Positions 33,752 to 42,788 are shown, counted from the stretch's first letter. The stretch: 64,000 bases of DNA from Luedemannella flava (GCF_039528515.1 NZ_BAAALT010000279.1:9312-73311); one strand, 5' to 3'. The notes: generated by a model from the sequence alone, not told the origin. Made by a program: numbers and translations.

Positions 33752-35314
33752 ATGGCGGAACTGGACCGGCGCATGCTGCTGCGTTCCGGGCTGGCGGCGG
33801 GAGCCGGCCTCGCGTTCGGCGGGTCGTTGCTGCCCCGGGCCGGCGCGGCCGCGCCGGCGTTCGTGCCGAGCGGGCGGCCGACCATCACCCACGGCGTGCA
33901 GAGCGGCGACCCGACGCGGCACAGCGCGGTCGTCTGGACCCGCGCCGACCGTCCGGGCCGGATGCTCGTCGAGGTCTGCAACCGACCCGACTTCCGCAAC
34001 GCGCGCCGGGTGCGCGGCCCGTTGCTCACTCCCGACACCGACCTGACGGGCTCGGTCACGCTGCGCGAACTGCCCCACAACAGCGACATCCACTACCGGG
34101 TACGGATCGAGGACCCGGACACGCACGGCCTGCGCAGCGAGCCGGTCGTCGGCCGCCTGCGCACCGCGCCCGGCGGCGGCACCCGGAGGGCCGCCCGCGG
34201 CGTCCGGTTCGTGTGGACGGCGGACATCAACGGGCAGGGCTGGGGCATCAACCCCGACCGGGGCGGCATGCGGATCTTCGAGCAGATGCGGCTGCTGCGC
34301 CCCGACTTCTACCTGTGCAGCGGCGACACCGTCTACGCCGACGGCCCGATCACCGAGACCGTCAACCTGCCCGACGGCACGGTGTGGCGCAACCTGGTGA
34401 CGGAGGCCAAGAGCAAGGTCGCGGAGACCCTCGACGAGTTCCGCGGACAGTACGCGTACAACCTGCTCGATGAGAACCTCAAGGCGTTCGCGGCCGAGGT
34501 CGCCCAGATCAACCAGTGGGACGACCACGAGGTGCGCAACAACTGGTACCCCGGCCAGGTCTTCGACGATCCCCGCTACACCGGGCGCAACGCGGACGTG
34601 CTCGCCGCCCGCGCCCGGCAGGCGTTCGGCGAGTGGGTCCCGTCGCGGAGCCGCGAGATCTTCCGCAAGCTCTCGTTCGGCCCGCTGCTGGACCTGTTCG
34701 TGCTGGACATGCGCACGTTCAAGGACCCCAACGACGACAACCGGTACGCCGACCCGACGCGCGGGCTGCTCGGCGCCCGGCAGCGGGCGTGGCTCATCGA
34801 CGGGCTGCGCGCATCCCGCGCGACCTGGAAGGTCATCGCGATCGACCTGCCGCTCGGCCTGGTCGTCGGCGACGGCGCCAACCGGTACGAGGGCGTGGCG
34901 CAGGGCGCCGGCGGCGCTCCGATGGGCCGGGAGCTGGAGTTCGCGACGGTGCTGCGTGACGCGCACCGCAACGGCGTGACCGGTCTGGTCTTCCTCACGG
35001 CGGACGTGCACTACACGGCGGCCCACCACTACGACCCGGCCCGCGCGGCCGTCGGCGACTTCACCCCGTTCTGGGAGTTCGTCTCCGGCCCGGCCAACGC
35101 CGGGGCGTTCGGTCCTAATACGCTCGACCCGACCTTCGGGCCGCGGGCGGAGTTCGTGCACGCGCCGCCGGCGGCCAACACGTCGCCGGCCGGCGGGTTC
35201 CAGCACTTCGGCGAGGTCGACATCGACGGCGCCTCGGGCGCGTTCACGGTGCGCCTGCGCGACCTCACCGGCGCCGCCCTGTGGTCGGTGACCCTGCCGG
35301 CGCAGGCGCACTGA
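33752..35314 (+). CDS. PhoD-like secreted metallophosphatase, tandem copy 2
   Basis: A 520-residue paralog of the upstream gene. It has a Tat signal (DRRMLLRSGLAAGAGLAFG) and the same order of motifs: THGVQSGDPTRHSAVVWTRADRPGRM, VWTADINGQGWGIN, CSGDTVYAD, NQWDDHEVRNNW and LTADVHYTAAHHYD. It again has Asp instead of the PhoD Cys ligand. The copies are close enough for a tandem duplication but differ at many positions, so it is not very recent. GAGGAG lies eight bases before the ATG. Separate promoters are possible. Confidence 0.85.
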   Translation: MAELDRRMLLRSGLAAGAGLAFGGSLLPRAGAAAPAFVPSGRPTITHGVQSGDPTRHSAVVWTRADRPGRMLVEVCNRPDFRNARRVRGPLLTPDTDLTGSVTLRELPHNSDIHYRVRIEDPDTHGLRSEPVVGRLRTAPGGGTRRAARGVRFVWTADINGQGWGINPDRGGMRIFEQMRLLRPDFYLCSGDTVYADGPITETVNLPDGTVWRNLVTEAKSKVAETLDEFRGQYAYNLLDENLKAFAAEVAQINQWDDHEVRNNWYPGQVFDDPRYTGRNADVLAARARQAFGEWVPSRSREIFRKLSFGPLLDLFVLDMRTFKDPNDDNRYADPTRGLLGARQRAWLIDGLRASRATWKVIAIDLPLGLVVGDGANRYEGVAQGAGGAPMGRELEFATVLRDAHRNGVTGLVFLTADVHYTAAHHYDPARAAVGDFTPFWEFVSGPANAGAFGPNTLDPTFGPRAEFVHAPPAANTSPAGGFQHFGEVDIDGASGAFTVRLRDLTGAALWSVTLPAQAH

Positions 35315-35327
35315 GGGTCCTGGGAGT

Positions 35328-35357
35328 GGTGAGGGCCGGGCCCGCCCGGCCCTCACC
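35328..35357 (+). terminator. Terminator hairpin after PhoD copy 2
   Basis: GGTGAGGGCCGGG (35328-35340) pairs perfectly with CCCGGCCCTCACC (35345-35357) around a four-base loop, 13 bases after the stop. Confidence 0.75.
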
Positions 35358-35395
35358 CGGGGATTGACGCCGACCGGGCGGGGTAACACGAGAGG

Positions 35396-36973
35396 GTGGG
35401 CGACCAACTCGCGCCCTACCGGCGTAAACGTGACTTCACCCGGACACCCGAGCCGGCCGGCGCCGCCGTGGCGCTCGCCGAACCGGGCGAGCGGCGGTTC
35501 GTGGTGCAGCGGCACCGGGCCCGGCGGCTGCACTACGACTTCCGGCTGGAGATCGACGGGGTCCTGGTGAGCTGGGCGGTCCCCAAGGGGCCCACGCTCG
35601 ACGCCGGCGTGCGCCGCGCCGCGTTCCACGTCGAGGACCACCCCTTGGAGTACTACGACTTCGAGGGGGTCATCCCGGCCGGCGAGTACGGCGGGGGAGA
35701 CGTCATCGTCTGGGACGCCGGCACGTGGTCATCGCCGAAGACCGACGATCCGGGCGGGGCGGTGCGCGGCGGCGAGCTGCACCTGGACCTGCACGGCGAG
35801 AAGCTGCGCGGCCGGTTCGTGCTCGTCCGGACCCGCGCCGACCAGTGGCTCATGCTCCACAAACACGACGAGTACGCCGTGGACGGGTGGGACGCCGAGG
35901 CGCACCCCAACTCCGTGCTGTCGGGGCGTACCAATGATGAGGTCAGAGCCGACCCGGACCGGATGTGGCGGTCGGACCTGCCGGCCGCGTCAGCGTCGGT
36001 GGCGCTCAAGACGGCGGCCGCCGGCGGCCCGGACCCCGACGAGCTCGGCGCGCTCGACGGCTTCAAGAAGTCGGGGACCTGGCACGTCTTCGGCCGGGAG
36101 CTGCGGGTGACGAACCTCGACAAGGTGCTCTTCCCCGGGCGTGGCGGTGGTGAGCCGGTGACGAAGCGGGACTTCCTGCGGTACGCGGCGGTGGTCGCGC
36201 CCGTGGTGCTGCCGTATCTGGCCCGGCGGGCGCTGAACATGCACCGGTACCCGGACGGCGCGGGCAGCAACGGGTTCTGGCACAAGGAGCTGCCTTCCCA
36301 CGCGCCCGAGTGGCTGCCGCGCTGGGACAACCCGGAGGCCGACGCGGGGGAGACGTGCACCTACCTCGTCGTCGACGAGCCGGCCGCGCTGGTGTGGGCG
36401 GCCAACTTCGGCGCGCTGGAGTGGCACGCGTGGACGTCCACGGTCGAGCGGCCGCGCGAGCCGACGTTCGCCCTCATCGACCTCGATCCGGGGGACGCGA
36501 CGAGGTGGGACGACCTGCTGGTGCTCGCCCGGCTGCACCGCACGGCGTTCGAGCATCTGGGCGTCGCGGCGTTTCCGAAGGTGACCGGGCGGCGGGGGAT
36601 CCAGATCTGGGTGCCGGTCTCGCGTGGCTACACGTTCGAGCAGACCCGGGCGTGGGTGGAAGGGCTGTCGCGGTCGGTGGGCGCGGTCGTGCCGGAGCTG
36701 GTCTCCTGGAAGTGGCAGAAGGACGAGCGGGGCGGGCTGGCCCGGCTCGACTACACCCAGAACGCCATCAACAAGACCCTCGTGGCCCCCTACAGCCCAC
36801 GCCCGGCCGCGGGCGCCCCGGTCTCGGCGCCGATCACCTGGGACGAACTGGACGACCCGTCCCTGCGCCCGGACACCTTCACGATCCGCACCATTCTGCC
36901 GCGCTTATCGGAGCGTGGCGACCTGTTCGCCGACGTCCTGCGCCATGCGCAGCGTCTCCCGCCGCTCCGCTGA
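35396..36973 (+). CDS. LigD-type 3'-phosphoesterase and polymerase (PE-POL) protein without ligase domain
   Basis: A 525-residue protein. The N-terminal phosphoesterase domain (about 1-200) has RFVVQRHRARRLHYDFRLEI, WAVPKGPT and FHVEDHPLEYYDF, giving the His/His/Asp/His ligands. After a linker, residues 235-520 are the primase-polymerase domain: VTNLDKVLFPG, LNMHRYPDGAGSNGFWHKE, and the metal-binding LIDLDPGD. The PE-POL order is reversed and the ligase domain is missing compared with the mycobacterial POL-PE-LIG enzyme. Such split forms are known in actinomycetes and act with a separate ligase and Ku in non-homologous end joining. No ku gene is in this window. Confidence 0.85.
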   Translation: MGDQLAPYRRKRDFTRTPEPAGAAVALAEPGERRFVVQRHRARRLHYDFRLEIDGVLVSWAVPKGPTLDAGVRRAAFHVEDHPLEYYDFEGVIPAGEYGGGDVIVWDAGTWSSPKTDDPGGAVRGGELHLDLHGEKLRGRFVLVRTRADQWLMLHKHDEYAVDGWDAEAHPNSVLSGRTNDEVRADPDRMWRSDLPAASASVALKTAAAGGPDPDELGALDGFKKSGTWHVFGRELRVTNLDKVLFPGRGGGEPVTKRDFLRYAAVVAPVVLPYLARRALNMHRYPDGAGSNGFWHKELPSHAPEWLPRWDNPEADAGETCTYLVVDEPAALVWAANFGALEWHAWTSTVERPREPTFALIDLDPGDATRWDDLLVLARLHRTAFEHLGVAAFPKVTGRRGIQIWVPVSRGYTFEQTRAWVEGLSRSVGAVVPELVSWKWQKDERGGLARLDYTQNAINKTLVAPYSPRPAAGAPVSAPITWDELDDPSLRPDTFTIRTILPRLSERGDLFADVLRHAQRLPPLR

Positions 36974-37064
36974 TCATCCAAAGTGGATTTGTGGGGGAGA
37001 CGCCCTCCTGGGGCAAAGGTCCCGCGCGAACCCATGTTGGACGGACGTGCGAGGTGGTTGATGG

Positions 37065-38084
37065 CTACGGGCGGCGGGGGCCCGTGGATTCGCGGACCAC
37101 CAGGCGGGCGGGTTGGCGGATGATGCCGGAGGCGCGGTCGCCGTCGATGGCGGCGAAGAGGTGGCGGGCCGCGGTGGCGCCGATCTGCTGCAGGTTGAGG
37201 TCGATGGTGGTCAGCGGCGGGCGGGCGTCCGCGGAGAAGACCTCCCAGTTGTCGTAGCCGACCAGGGCGATGTCGTCCGGGATCCGCTTGCCGGCCTCGT
37301 GCAGCGCGTCGGCCACGCCGACGGCGATCTGGTCGCTGCCGCAGAAGATGGCGTCGACCTCCGGCTGGGCGGCGAGCAGCATGCGGGCGGCCTGGCGGCC
37401 CCACCGCATGGTCCACTCGCCGAACATCGGGCCGCCGACGATAGGCAGGCCCGCCTCGGCGAGGGTCGCGGACAGCGCGTCGGCGCGCTCGCGGGCGGCG
37501 CGGTAGTCCTGCTCGCCGGTGACGTGGGCGATCGCCCGGCGGCCCTGCGCGAGCAGGTGCTCGGCGGCCAGGCGGGCGCCGCCCCGGTCGTCGGAGATGA
37601 TCGACAGGTCCTCGGTGTCGTCGGACTCGCCGTACGCGTAGACGACCGGGACCGGGATGTCGGCCGTGACGGAGGGGCGGACGTCGTTGGTCGTGCCCAG
37701 CACGATGAGGCCGTCGACCTGGCGGGCGAGCAGGGTGCGGATGTAGTGCTGGCGGCGGATCGCGTCGCCGCGCGCGTCGCAGAGCAGGACGGACATCTGC
37801 TGGTCGCCCAGGGCGTTCTCGGCGCCGAGCAGGACCGGGATGGCGAACCGGCCGCCCAGCTCGTCGGTGAGCAGACCGACCGTGCGGGTGCGGCCCGAGA
37901 TGAGGCCCCTGGCCAGCACGTTCGGCTCGAAGGCGAGGTCGGCGGCGGCCTGCAGGACCTTGCGGCGCGTTTCGGGGGCGACCTGGTCGCGCTTGTTGAG
38001 CGCCTTGGAGGCGGTGGCCACGGAGACGCCCGCGCGCTTGGCGACATCGGTCAGGGTCGCGGACCGCGCTGCTGGTTTGGCCAC
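37065..38084 (-). CDS. LacI-family transcriptional regulator
   Basis: A 339-residue protein. The GTG at 38084 follows AAAGGA. The helix-turn-helix is ATLTDVAKRAGVSVATASKALN, the hinge helix is PNVLARGLISGRTRTVGLL, and a periplasmic-binding-type effector domain carries IFCGSDQIAVGVADALHEAG and DIALVGYDNWEV. It likely represses sugar or glycoside uptake or degradation genes, none of which is adjacent. The neighbour downstream is convergent. A perfect hairpin at 38163-38188 lies about 80 bases upstream and could be its own operator. Confidence 0.85.
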   Translation of the reverse strand: MAKPAARSATLTDVAKRAGVSVATASKALNKRDQVAPETRRKVLQAAADLAFEPNVLARGLISGRTRTVGLLTDELGGRFAIPVLLGAENALGDQQMSVLLCDARGDAIRRQHYIRTLLARQVDGLIVLGTTNDVRPSVTADIPVPVVYAYGESDDTEDLSIISDDRGGARLAAEHLLAQGRRAIAHVTGEQDYRAARERADALSATLAEAGLPIVGGPMFGEWTMRWGRQAARMLLAAQPEVDAIFCGSDQIAVGVADALHEAGKRIPDDIALVGYDNWEVFSADARPPLTTIDLNLQQIGATAARHLFAAIDGDRASGIIRQPARLVVRESTGPRRP

Positions 38085-38162
38085 CGAAATCCTTTCACCC
38101 GTCGAGGTCTGGCGCCCTGGGACTTTACCTGGCGGGCGCACCACCGAACCCGGCGCGACACC

Positions 38163-38188
38163 TCCTTTCGGCCCAGCGGCCGAAAGGA
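38163..38188. promoter_or_regulatory. Perfect 11-bp stem upstream of the LacI gene
   Basis: TCCTTTCGGCC (38163-38173) pairs with GGCCGAAAGGA (38178-38188) with four bases between. It sits between the divergent LacI gene and the small gene at 38211. It may be an operator or a hairpin. Confidence 0.5.
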
Positions 38189-38210
38189 CGTCTGAACCGA
38201 TGGGAGCGCG

Positions 38211-38423
38211 GTGGGCCGGGCGCAGGACGCCGACGGCTTCCAGTACGAGGTGCCGGACAAGCGGTGGGCGGACCTGCGTCAGGCCACGAGCCGTACCTGG
38301 AGCTGGCCCGGCGCTTCGTCGACGTGCGCGGCGATCGCGAGCTTCCAGTGGAACTGGCGGTTGCTCGTCCTCGCGCAGCGCTACGTCGTGGCGGGTGTGA
38401 CGGCGGGTGCGGCGAAGGACTGA
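38211..38423 (+). CDS. Small hypothetical protein, 70 aa
   Basis: A GTG-started frame with GGAG four bases upstream and clear G/C bias at third positions along its whole length. The protein begins GRAQDADGFQYEVPDKRWADLRQ and ends with a hydrophobic stretch, WRLLVLAQRYVVAGVTAGAAKD. It is Trp-rich in the middle. No family was recognised. It is followed by a strong terminator, which supports its being a real gene. Confidence 0.5.
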   Translation: MGRAQDADGFQYEVPDKRWADLRQATSRTWSWPGASSTCAAIASFQWNWRLLVLAQRYVVAGVTAGAAKD

Positions 38424-38430
38424 GACAAGA

Positions 38431-38470
38431 CACCGCCCCGGCGACCACGGGGGAAGTCGTCGGGGCGGTG
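38431..38470. terminator. Strong hairpin between convergent small genes
   Basis: CACCGCCCCGGCGAC (38431-38445) pairs with GTCGTCGGGGCGGTG (38456-38470) with one mismatch. It serves the 70-aa gene on the plus strand and the 38-aa gene on the minus strand. Confidence 0.75.
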
Positions 38471-38482
38471 TGGCTCAGGACC

Positions 38483-38599
38483 TTACCTCGTCACCAGATA
38501 GATCAGCAAGAGTACGGCCACAACAGCCAGTACGACGGTGAGCGTGTGGTAGCCCGCGGTGCCGGGGGCCCGTCGGTAGTGACCTCGAACGTACGGCAT
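38483..38599 (-). CDS. Single-TM small membrane protein, 38 aa
   Basis: The ATG at 38597-38599 is preceded by GGAGGTGG at good spacing. The peptide has a basic N-terminus (MPYVRGHYRRAPG) and one transmembrane helix (LTVVLAVVAVLLLIYLVTR) at the very end. Short hydrophobic proteins of this type are common in actinomycetes and often modulate larger membrane complexes, but no partner is indicated here. Confidence 0.7.
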   Translation of the reverse strand: MPYVRGHYRRAPGTAGYHTLTVVLAVVAVLLLIYLVTR

Positions 38600-38668
38600 G
38601 GCATCCCACCTCCGGCATCTCGTCCATTGATGCTCTTCTGCCTACCCGGTGGCGCTGGACGGGAAACG

Positions 38669-40681
38669 TCAACCCGGCGGGGTGACGTTCCAGACTCGGA
38701 CGGAGCCGTCGTTGCCGCCCGTCACCGCGACGGCCCGGCCGTCCAGCTCCGCGATCTCCACCGCCCGCAGGATTCCGCTGCGAGCCGCGATCGGATCGCC
38801 GATCGGCCGCCGCGTGACCAGATCCCACACCCGCAGCGTTCCGTCGTAGCCGACCGACGTCGCGATCGTCCGGCCCTTGACCGTCGCCGCGGCGACGTCA
38901 CCCACCCAGAGGTCGTGCCGTGCCATGGCGGGGCCGACCTGCTCACGGGCTTGCAGGTCCCACACCCGCAGCGCGCCGTCGTCGCGGTCGCCCCCGGTTA
39001 TCGCGACCGGGCGGCCCGCCAGCGTTGTCAAGGTCAGTGCGGACAGGCCGGTTTCGCTGGTCACCGGCGTGCCGACCGGCTTGCCCGTGCGCAGGTCCCA
39101 CACCTTCAGCGTTCTGTCGTCGCCGATGGTGACCGCCACGGCCCGTCCGTCGAGCGTGCCGGTCGCCAGATCGGTGACGTACCCGCGGTGCACCCGCAGC
39201 GGATCGCCGCGCGGCTTGCCCGTCCTCAGGTCCCACATCTGCAGCGTGCCGTTGGTCCCGGCCACGACGGCGACCGGCACTCCGGCCACCTCGGCAACGT
39301 CGATCGCGGTCGGCTGCGACACCCGGTCCGGCAACGTCCGGACCTGCCGACCCGTTGCGAGGGCCCACACGCGGTTGGGTTCCTTGTCGAGGAACGGGGA
39401 GCCGGTGCTGGCCGAAACGGCGACCGTGCGGCCGTCCACGACCCCGACCGCGACCTCCACGATGCCGCCGGTCGCGAAAAGACCACGGTGGACAGTCAGG
39501 TCGCCGCCCACCTGTCGGTGCGCGGCGAGGTCCCATACGGCGAGGGTCTCGTCGTCGGTCTCACCGCCGGACACCACGATCGGACGGCCGTCCAGGGTGC
39601 CCAGGGCGAGGCTCCACACCTGCTCCTGCGCCGCCATCGGCTTTCCGAGCTGGGCACCGAAAACGTCCGGATCCTTCCCGGGGTCTCCGCCCGGCCCGTC
39701 GCCCAGAAACCAGATCGGCAGCGCGAAGACGATGGCGAGCACCAGTGCGATGGCGCCCAATGCCACCAACAGGGGCCGGAGCCGGAACGGGAGGGTCGTG
39801 ATCCTCAAGGGATCCTGCCGGGTCGCGGGCCCGACGTCCGCGCCCGGCGCGGCCCGGTCAGGCACCGTGGCCAGCGCCGCCGGCGCCGGCGTGTCGTGTT
39901 CGACCAGGGCGAGCATGACCTCACCGGCCACGGGCCGGGCCGCCGGCGACTTGGCCAGGCAGCGCAGAAGCAGCGGTCGCAGATCGGCGGGGACTCCGGT
40001 CAGGTCCGGTTCATGGTGCGCGATGCGGTTGAACACGGCCGGCATGGAGTCCTGGCCGAACGGCGGCCGGCCCGTCGCCGCAAAGGCGACCATGGCGGCC
40101 CAGCTGAAGACGTCCGACGGCGGGCCGACGGGGTCGCCCGCCACCTGCTCCGGGGACATGTACGCCGGCGTGCCGAGGAACGCGCCGGTCGTCGTGGTGA
40201 CATCGAGCGCGCGGGCGATGCCGAAGTCCACGACGCGCGGCCCGTCCGGGCCGAGCAGCACGTTGCCGGGCTTCACGTCGCGGTGCACGATCCCGGCCCG
40301 GTGGATCGCGGCCAGCGCCCCGGCCGTCCCGATCGCGAGCCGGCGCAGTGCCCCCTCGTCCAGCGGCCCGCTGCCGGCCACGTGCTGCTGCAGCGAGACA
40401 CCGTCGATGTACTCGCTGACCAGGTACGGCCGCTCGCCCTCGAGGCCGGCGTCGAGGACCCGCGCCGTGCAGAACCCGGCGACCCGCCGGGCCAGCGTCG
40501 CCTCCCGGAGGAACCGCCGCCGGGCGGCGGCGTCGGCGGCCGGACCGAGGTGCAGCACCTTCACCGCCACCGGCGTGCCGTCCGCGGCGTGTCCGAGGTA
40601 CACCACGCCCTGCCCGCCGACGCCGATGCGCCCACTCAGCCGGTACCCGGCCACGGCGCGCGGATCGTCGGGCGTCAGCAC
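38669..40681 (-). CDS. PknB-type Ser/Thr kinase with C-terminal WD-like propeller
   Basis: A 670-residue protein from a GTG after GGGAGG. The kinase domain (about 10-270) has the glycine loop IGVGGQGVVYLG, AVKVLHL, HRDVKPGN, DFGIARAL and TPAYMSPEQ. A Pro/Ala linker leads to one TM segment (LLVALGAIALVLAIVFALPIWFL). An external or distal part of about 330 residues follows, with at least six WD40-like blades (repeated VWDLRTGKPxG and LRVWDL). The kinase would be cytoplasmic and the propeller outside, sensing a ligand or protein. No substrate gene is evident beside it. Confidence 0.88.
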   Translation of the reverse strand: MLTPDDPRAVAGYRLSGRIGVGGQGVVYLGHAADGTPVAVKVLHLGPAADAAARRRFLREATLARRVAGFCTARVLDAGLEGERPYLVSEYIDGVSLQQHVAGSGPLDEGALRRLAIGTAGALAAIHRAGIVHRDVKPGNVLLGPDGPRVVDFGIARALDVTTTTGAFLGTPAYMSPEQVAGDPVGPPSDVFSWAAMVAFAATGRPPFGQDSMPAVFNRIAHHEPDLTGVPADLRPLLLRCLAKSPAARPVAGEVMLALVEHDTPAPAALATVPDRAAPGADVGPATRQDPLRITTLPFRLRPLLVALGAIALVLAIVFALPIWFLGDGPGGDPGKDPDVFGAQLGKPMAAQEQVWSLALGTLDGRPIVVSGGETDDETLAVWDLAAHRQVGGDLTVHRGLFATGGIVEVAVGVVDGRTVAVSASTGSPFLDKEPNRVWALATGRQVRTLPDRVSQPTAIDVAEVAGVPVAVVAGTNGTLQMWDLRTGKPRGDPLRVHRGYVTDLATGTLDGRAVAVTIGDDRTLKVWDLRTGKPVGTPVTSETGLSALTLTTLAGRPVAITGGDRDDGALRVWDLQAREQVGPAMARHDLWVGDVAAATVKGRTIATSVGYDGTLRVWDLVTRRPIGDPIAARSGILRAVEIAELDGRAVAVTGGNDGSVRVWNVTPPG

Positions 40682-40774
40682 CGACCACCTCCCCAGCGTC
40701 CTGGTCGTGGCGACACCACAGTGGACACCGAGCGGGGACCCCGACGCAACGCGACGAACGGGTCGTCGGTCGGG

Positions 40775-41254
40775 CTAACCGGGGTGGCCGCGGAGGGCGT
40801 CCATTACCGCGAGCGTGTCCGTCATCGTGCCGACCACGATGACGAGGTCGCCGTCGCGGCCATTGCCGGCGATCGCCGGGTCCGTGACGACGTGGCCGTC
40901 ACGGACGACGGCGAGCACCGCCGCATCGCCCGACAGGTCGTCGCCCACGTTCGACAGGTTGTGCGGTGGGGCGTCCGGGCCGAGCAGGAGTTGCAGGGTG
41001 ACGATGCCGGACGCGTGGTGGTCGAGGCGGGCGATGTGGCCGGCGACGCCGCCGACGCCGAGCAGTTCGCCGAGGCCCTCGGCCTCCTGCGGCGTGAGCA
41101 GCAGGCTGGTGCCGACCGTGTCCGGGTCGGCCCCGTACACGATGAGCTCGCGGCGGTCGCCGTGGTGGCGGATGACGCCGACGGCGCGGCCGGCGCGGGT
41201 GGTGAGCACGTGCAGCCGGCCGACGCCGGGTAGCACGGTGTGGTCGATGCGCAT
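40775..41254 (-). CDS. KhtT/TrkA-C-type regulatory subunit for a cation/proton antiporter
   Basis: A 159-residue protein with GGAGG before the ATG. The N-terminal part (IDHTVLPGVGRLHVLTTRAGRAVGVIRHHGDRRELIVY) matches the antiporter regulatory subunits. The C-terminal half carries a TrkA-C domain (GDDLSGDAAVLAVVRDGHVVTDPAIAGNGRDGDLVIVVGT), which binds nucleotides or small ligands. It begins 11 bases after the transporter stop, so they form an operon. It probably gates the transporter. Confidence 0.8.
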   Translation of the reverse strand: MRIDHTVLPGVGRLHVLTTRAGRAVGVIRHHGDRRELIVYGADPDTVGTSLLLTPQEAEGLGELLGVGGVAGHIARLDHHASGIVTLQLLLGPDAPPHNLSNVGDDLSGDAAVLAVVRDGHVVTDPAIAGNGRDGDLVIVVGTMTDTLAVMDALRGHPG

Positions 41255-41265
41255 GGTGTGCCTCC

Positions 41266-42549
41266 TCAGAAGTAGCGCAGCCAGACGTAGCCCCACGCGA
41301 TGACCACCGTGATCAGCGTGGTGACGGTGCCGTAGCGGGTGAACTGCCAGAACGAGATGGGATGGCCGTGGCGCGCGGCGATGCCGAGCACGACGACGTT
41401 GGCGCTGGCCGCCACCGCCGTGCCGTTGCCGCCGAGGTCCGCGCCCAGGGCGAACGCCCACCACAGCGCGCGGCCCGTGCCCGCATCCGGCGTCTGGGCC
41501 ACGACGTCCTCCACGACGGGGGCCATCGTCGCCACGTACGGGATGTTGTCGAAGAACGCCCCGAGTACGGCGGAGCCGAACAGCAGCGCCGTCGCCGCGG
41601 CGAAGAAGTTGTCGCCCACCGCGTCGACCGCCCACGACCCGACCGCGTGGATGACGCCCGTCTCGACCAGCCCGCCGACCATGACGAACAGGCCCATGAA
41701 GAACACGAGCGTGGTCCACTCGACCTCGGCCAGGTAGTCGGCCGACTTCACGCCGGTGACCAGCACCATCGCGCCGGCACCCAGCAGGGCGACGATGGCC
41801 GGCTCCAGATGCATCACCGAGTGCAGGCTGAACGCCGCCACGACGACCGCGAGGATCGCCAGGCACTTGACGAGCAGCCGGCCGTCGGTGATCGACTTTC
41901 GTTCGTCCAGCGCCAGCACCTCGGCGACGCGCTCCGGATGGTACTCGAAGGATTTTCGGAAGAGCACCCGCGCGAGCAGCACGAAGAGCACGAACAGCAC
42001 CACGACGACCGGGGCCATGTTGGCCAGGAAGTCGTTGAAGGTCAGCCCGGCCCGGCTGCCGATGATGATGTTCGGCGGGTCCCCGATGAGCGTCGCGGCG
42101 CCGCCGATGTTGGACGCCAGCGCCTCGGCGATGAGGTACGGCGCCGGCGAGATGCCGAGTTTGCCGCAGACGACGACGGTCACGGGCGCCACCAGCATGA
42201 TCGTGGTGACGTTGTCGAGGAACGGCGAGGCGATCGCCGTGATCACCATGAGCAGGACCATGAGGCGGTACGGCCGCCCGCGCGACCGCTTGGCCGCCCA
42301 GATGCCGAGGTACTCGAAGACGCCGGTCTGTTTGATGATCCCGACGATGACCATCATGCCGAGCAGCAGGAAGATGACGTTCCAGTCGATGCCGGCGTGC
42401 TCGGAGAAGAACACGTCGTGGCCCGGCACGAAGCCGAGCAGGGCCATCAGCCCGGCGGCGGTGAGCACCACCGCCACGCGGTGCACCTTCTCGGTGGCGA
42501 TCAGGATGAACGCCACCGTGAAGATCGCGAGTGCGAGACAGGCGCTCAC
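41266..42549 (-). CDS. NhaD/ArsB-type ion transporter
   Basis: A 427-residue protein; the GTG at 42549 follows GGAGGTGA. About eleven TM segments are visible. Family motifs of the NhaD/ArsB/SLC13 group are present: SPFLDNVTTIMLVAPVT, IAEALASNIGGAATLIGDPPNIIIG, and AFFDNIPYVATMAPVVE, with NGTAVAASANVVVLGIA near the end. The GDPPNIIIGS and DNIP signatures are seen in Na+/H+ antiporters of the NhaD type as well as in arsenite permeases. The adjacent KhtT-like subunit favours a cation/proton antiporter. No arsenic genes are nearby. Confidence 0.85.
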   Translation of the reverse strand: MSACLALAIFTVAFILIATEKVHRVAVVLTAAGLMALLGFVPGHDVFFSEHAGIDWNVIFLLLGMMVIVGIIKQTGVFEYLGIWAAKRSRGRPYRLMVLLMVITAIASPFLDNVTTIMLVAPVTVVVCGKLGISPAPYLIAEALASNIGGAATLIGDPPNIIIGSRAGLTFNDFLANMAPVVVVLFVLFVLLARVLFRKSFEYHPERVAEVLALDERKSITDGRLLVKCLAILAVVVAAFSLHSVMHLEPAIVALLGAGAMVLVTGVKSADYLAEVEWTTLVFFMGLFVMVGGLVETGVIHAVGSWAVDAVGDNFFAAATALLFGSAVLGAFFDNIPYVATMAPVVEDVVAQTPDAGTGRALWWAFALGADLGGNGTAVAASANVVVLGIAARHGHPISFWQFTRYGTVTTLITVVIAWGYVWLRYF

Positions 42550-42672
42550 GGCGTCACCTCCGCTGCGCTCCGGCGCCGCCATGAGTCCTGACTGAGCTGT
42601 CGATTCGCTCGCTGACGCTCGCTCATGGCGCACCGCCTGGCGGGCCGTGGTCGCGAAGGGTATGGGGTGTCC

Positions 42673-42700
42673 GCGGTGCGGGCGCGCTTGCCCGCACCGC
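42673..42700 (-). terminator. Hairpin after the small membrane protein gene
   Basis: GCGGTGCGGGC (42673-42683) pairs perfectly with GCCCGCACCGC (42690-42700). It lies 90 bases beyond the stop of the minus-strand gene at 42789 and upstream of the transporter gene. The rest of the 42550-42788 gap holds the transporter promoter and no gene. Confidence 0.6.
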
Positions 42701-42788
42701 CGGGTAGCGGTACATGGTTGAGGTCCTCCGGAAATGACGTGTCGCGCCGACGGTCGGGGACCGGCGGCGTCAGGACAGGGCTACGACC

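Noticed and set aside
38264..41233. 989-codon plus-strand open frame
   Set aside because: It lies opposite the Ser/Thr kinase and antiporter-subunit genes, whose motifs are unmistakable; the plus frame has no recognisable domain.
41266..42549. Arsenite permease ArsB
   Set aside because: The superfamily is shared, but the KhtT-like subunit is coupled and there is no arsR or arsC, so an ion antiporter is more likely.
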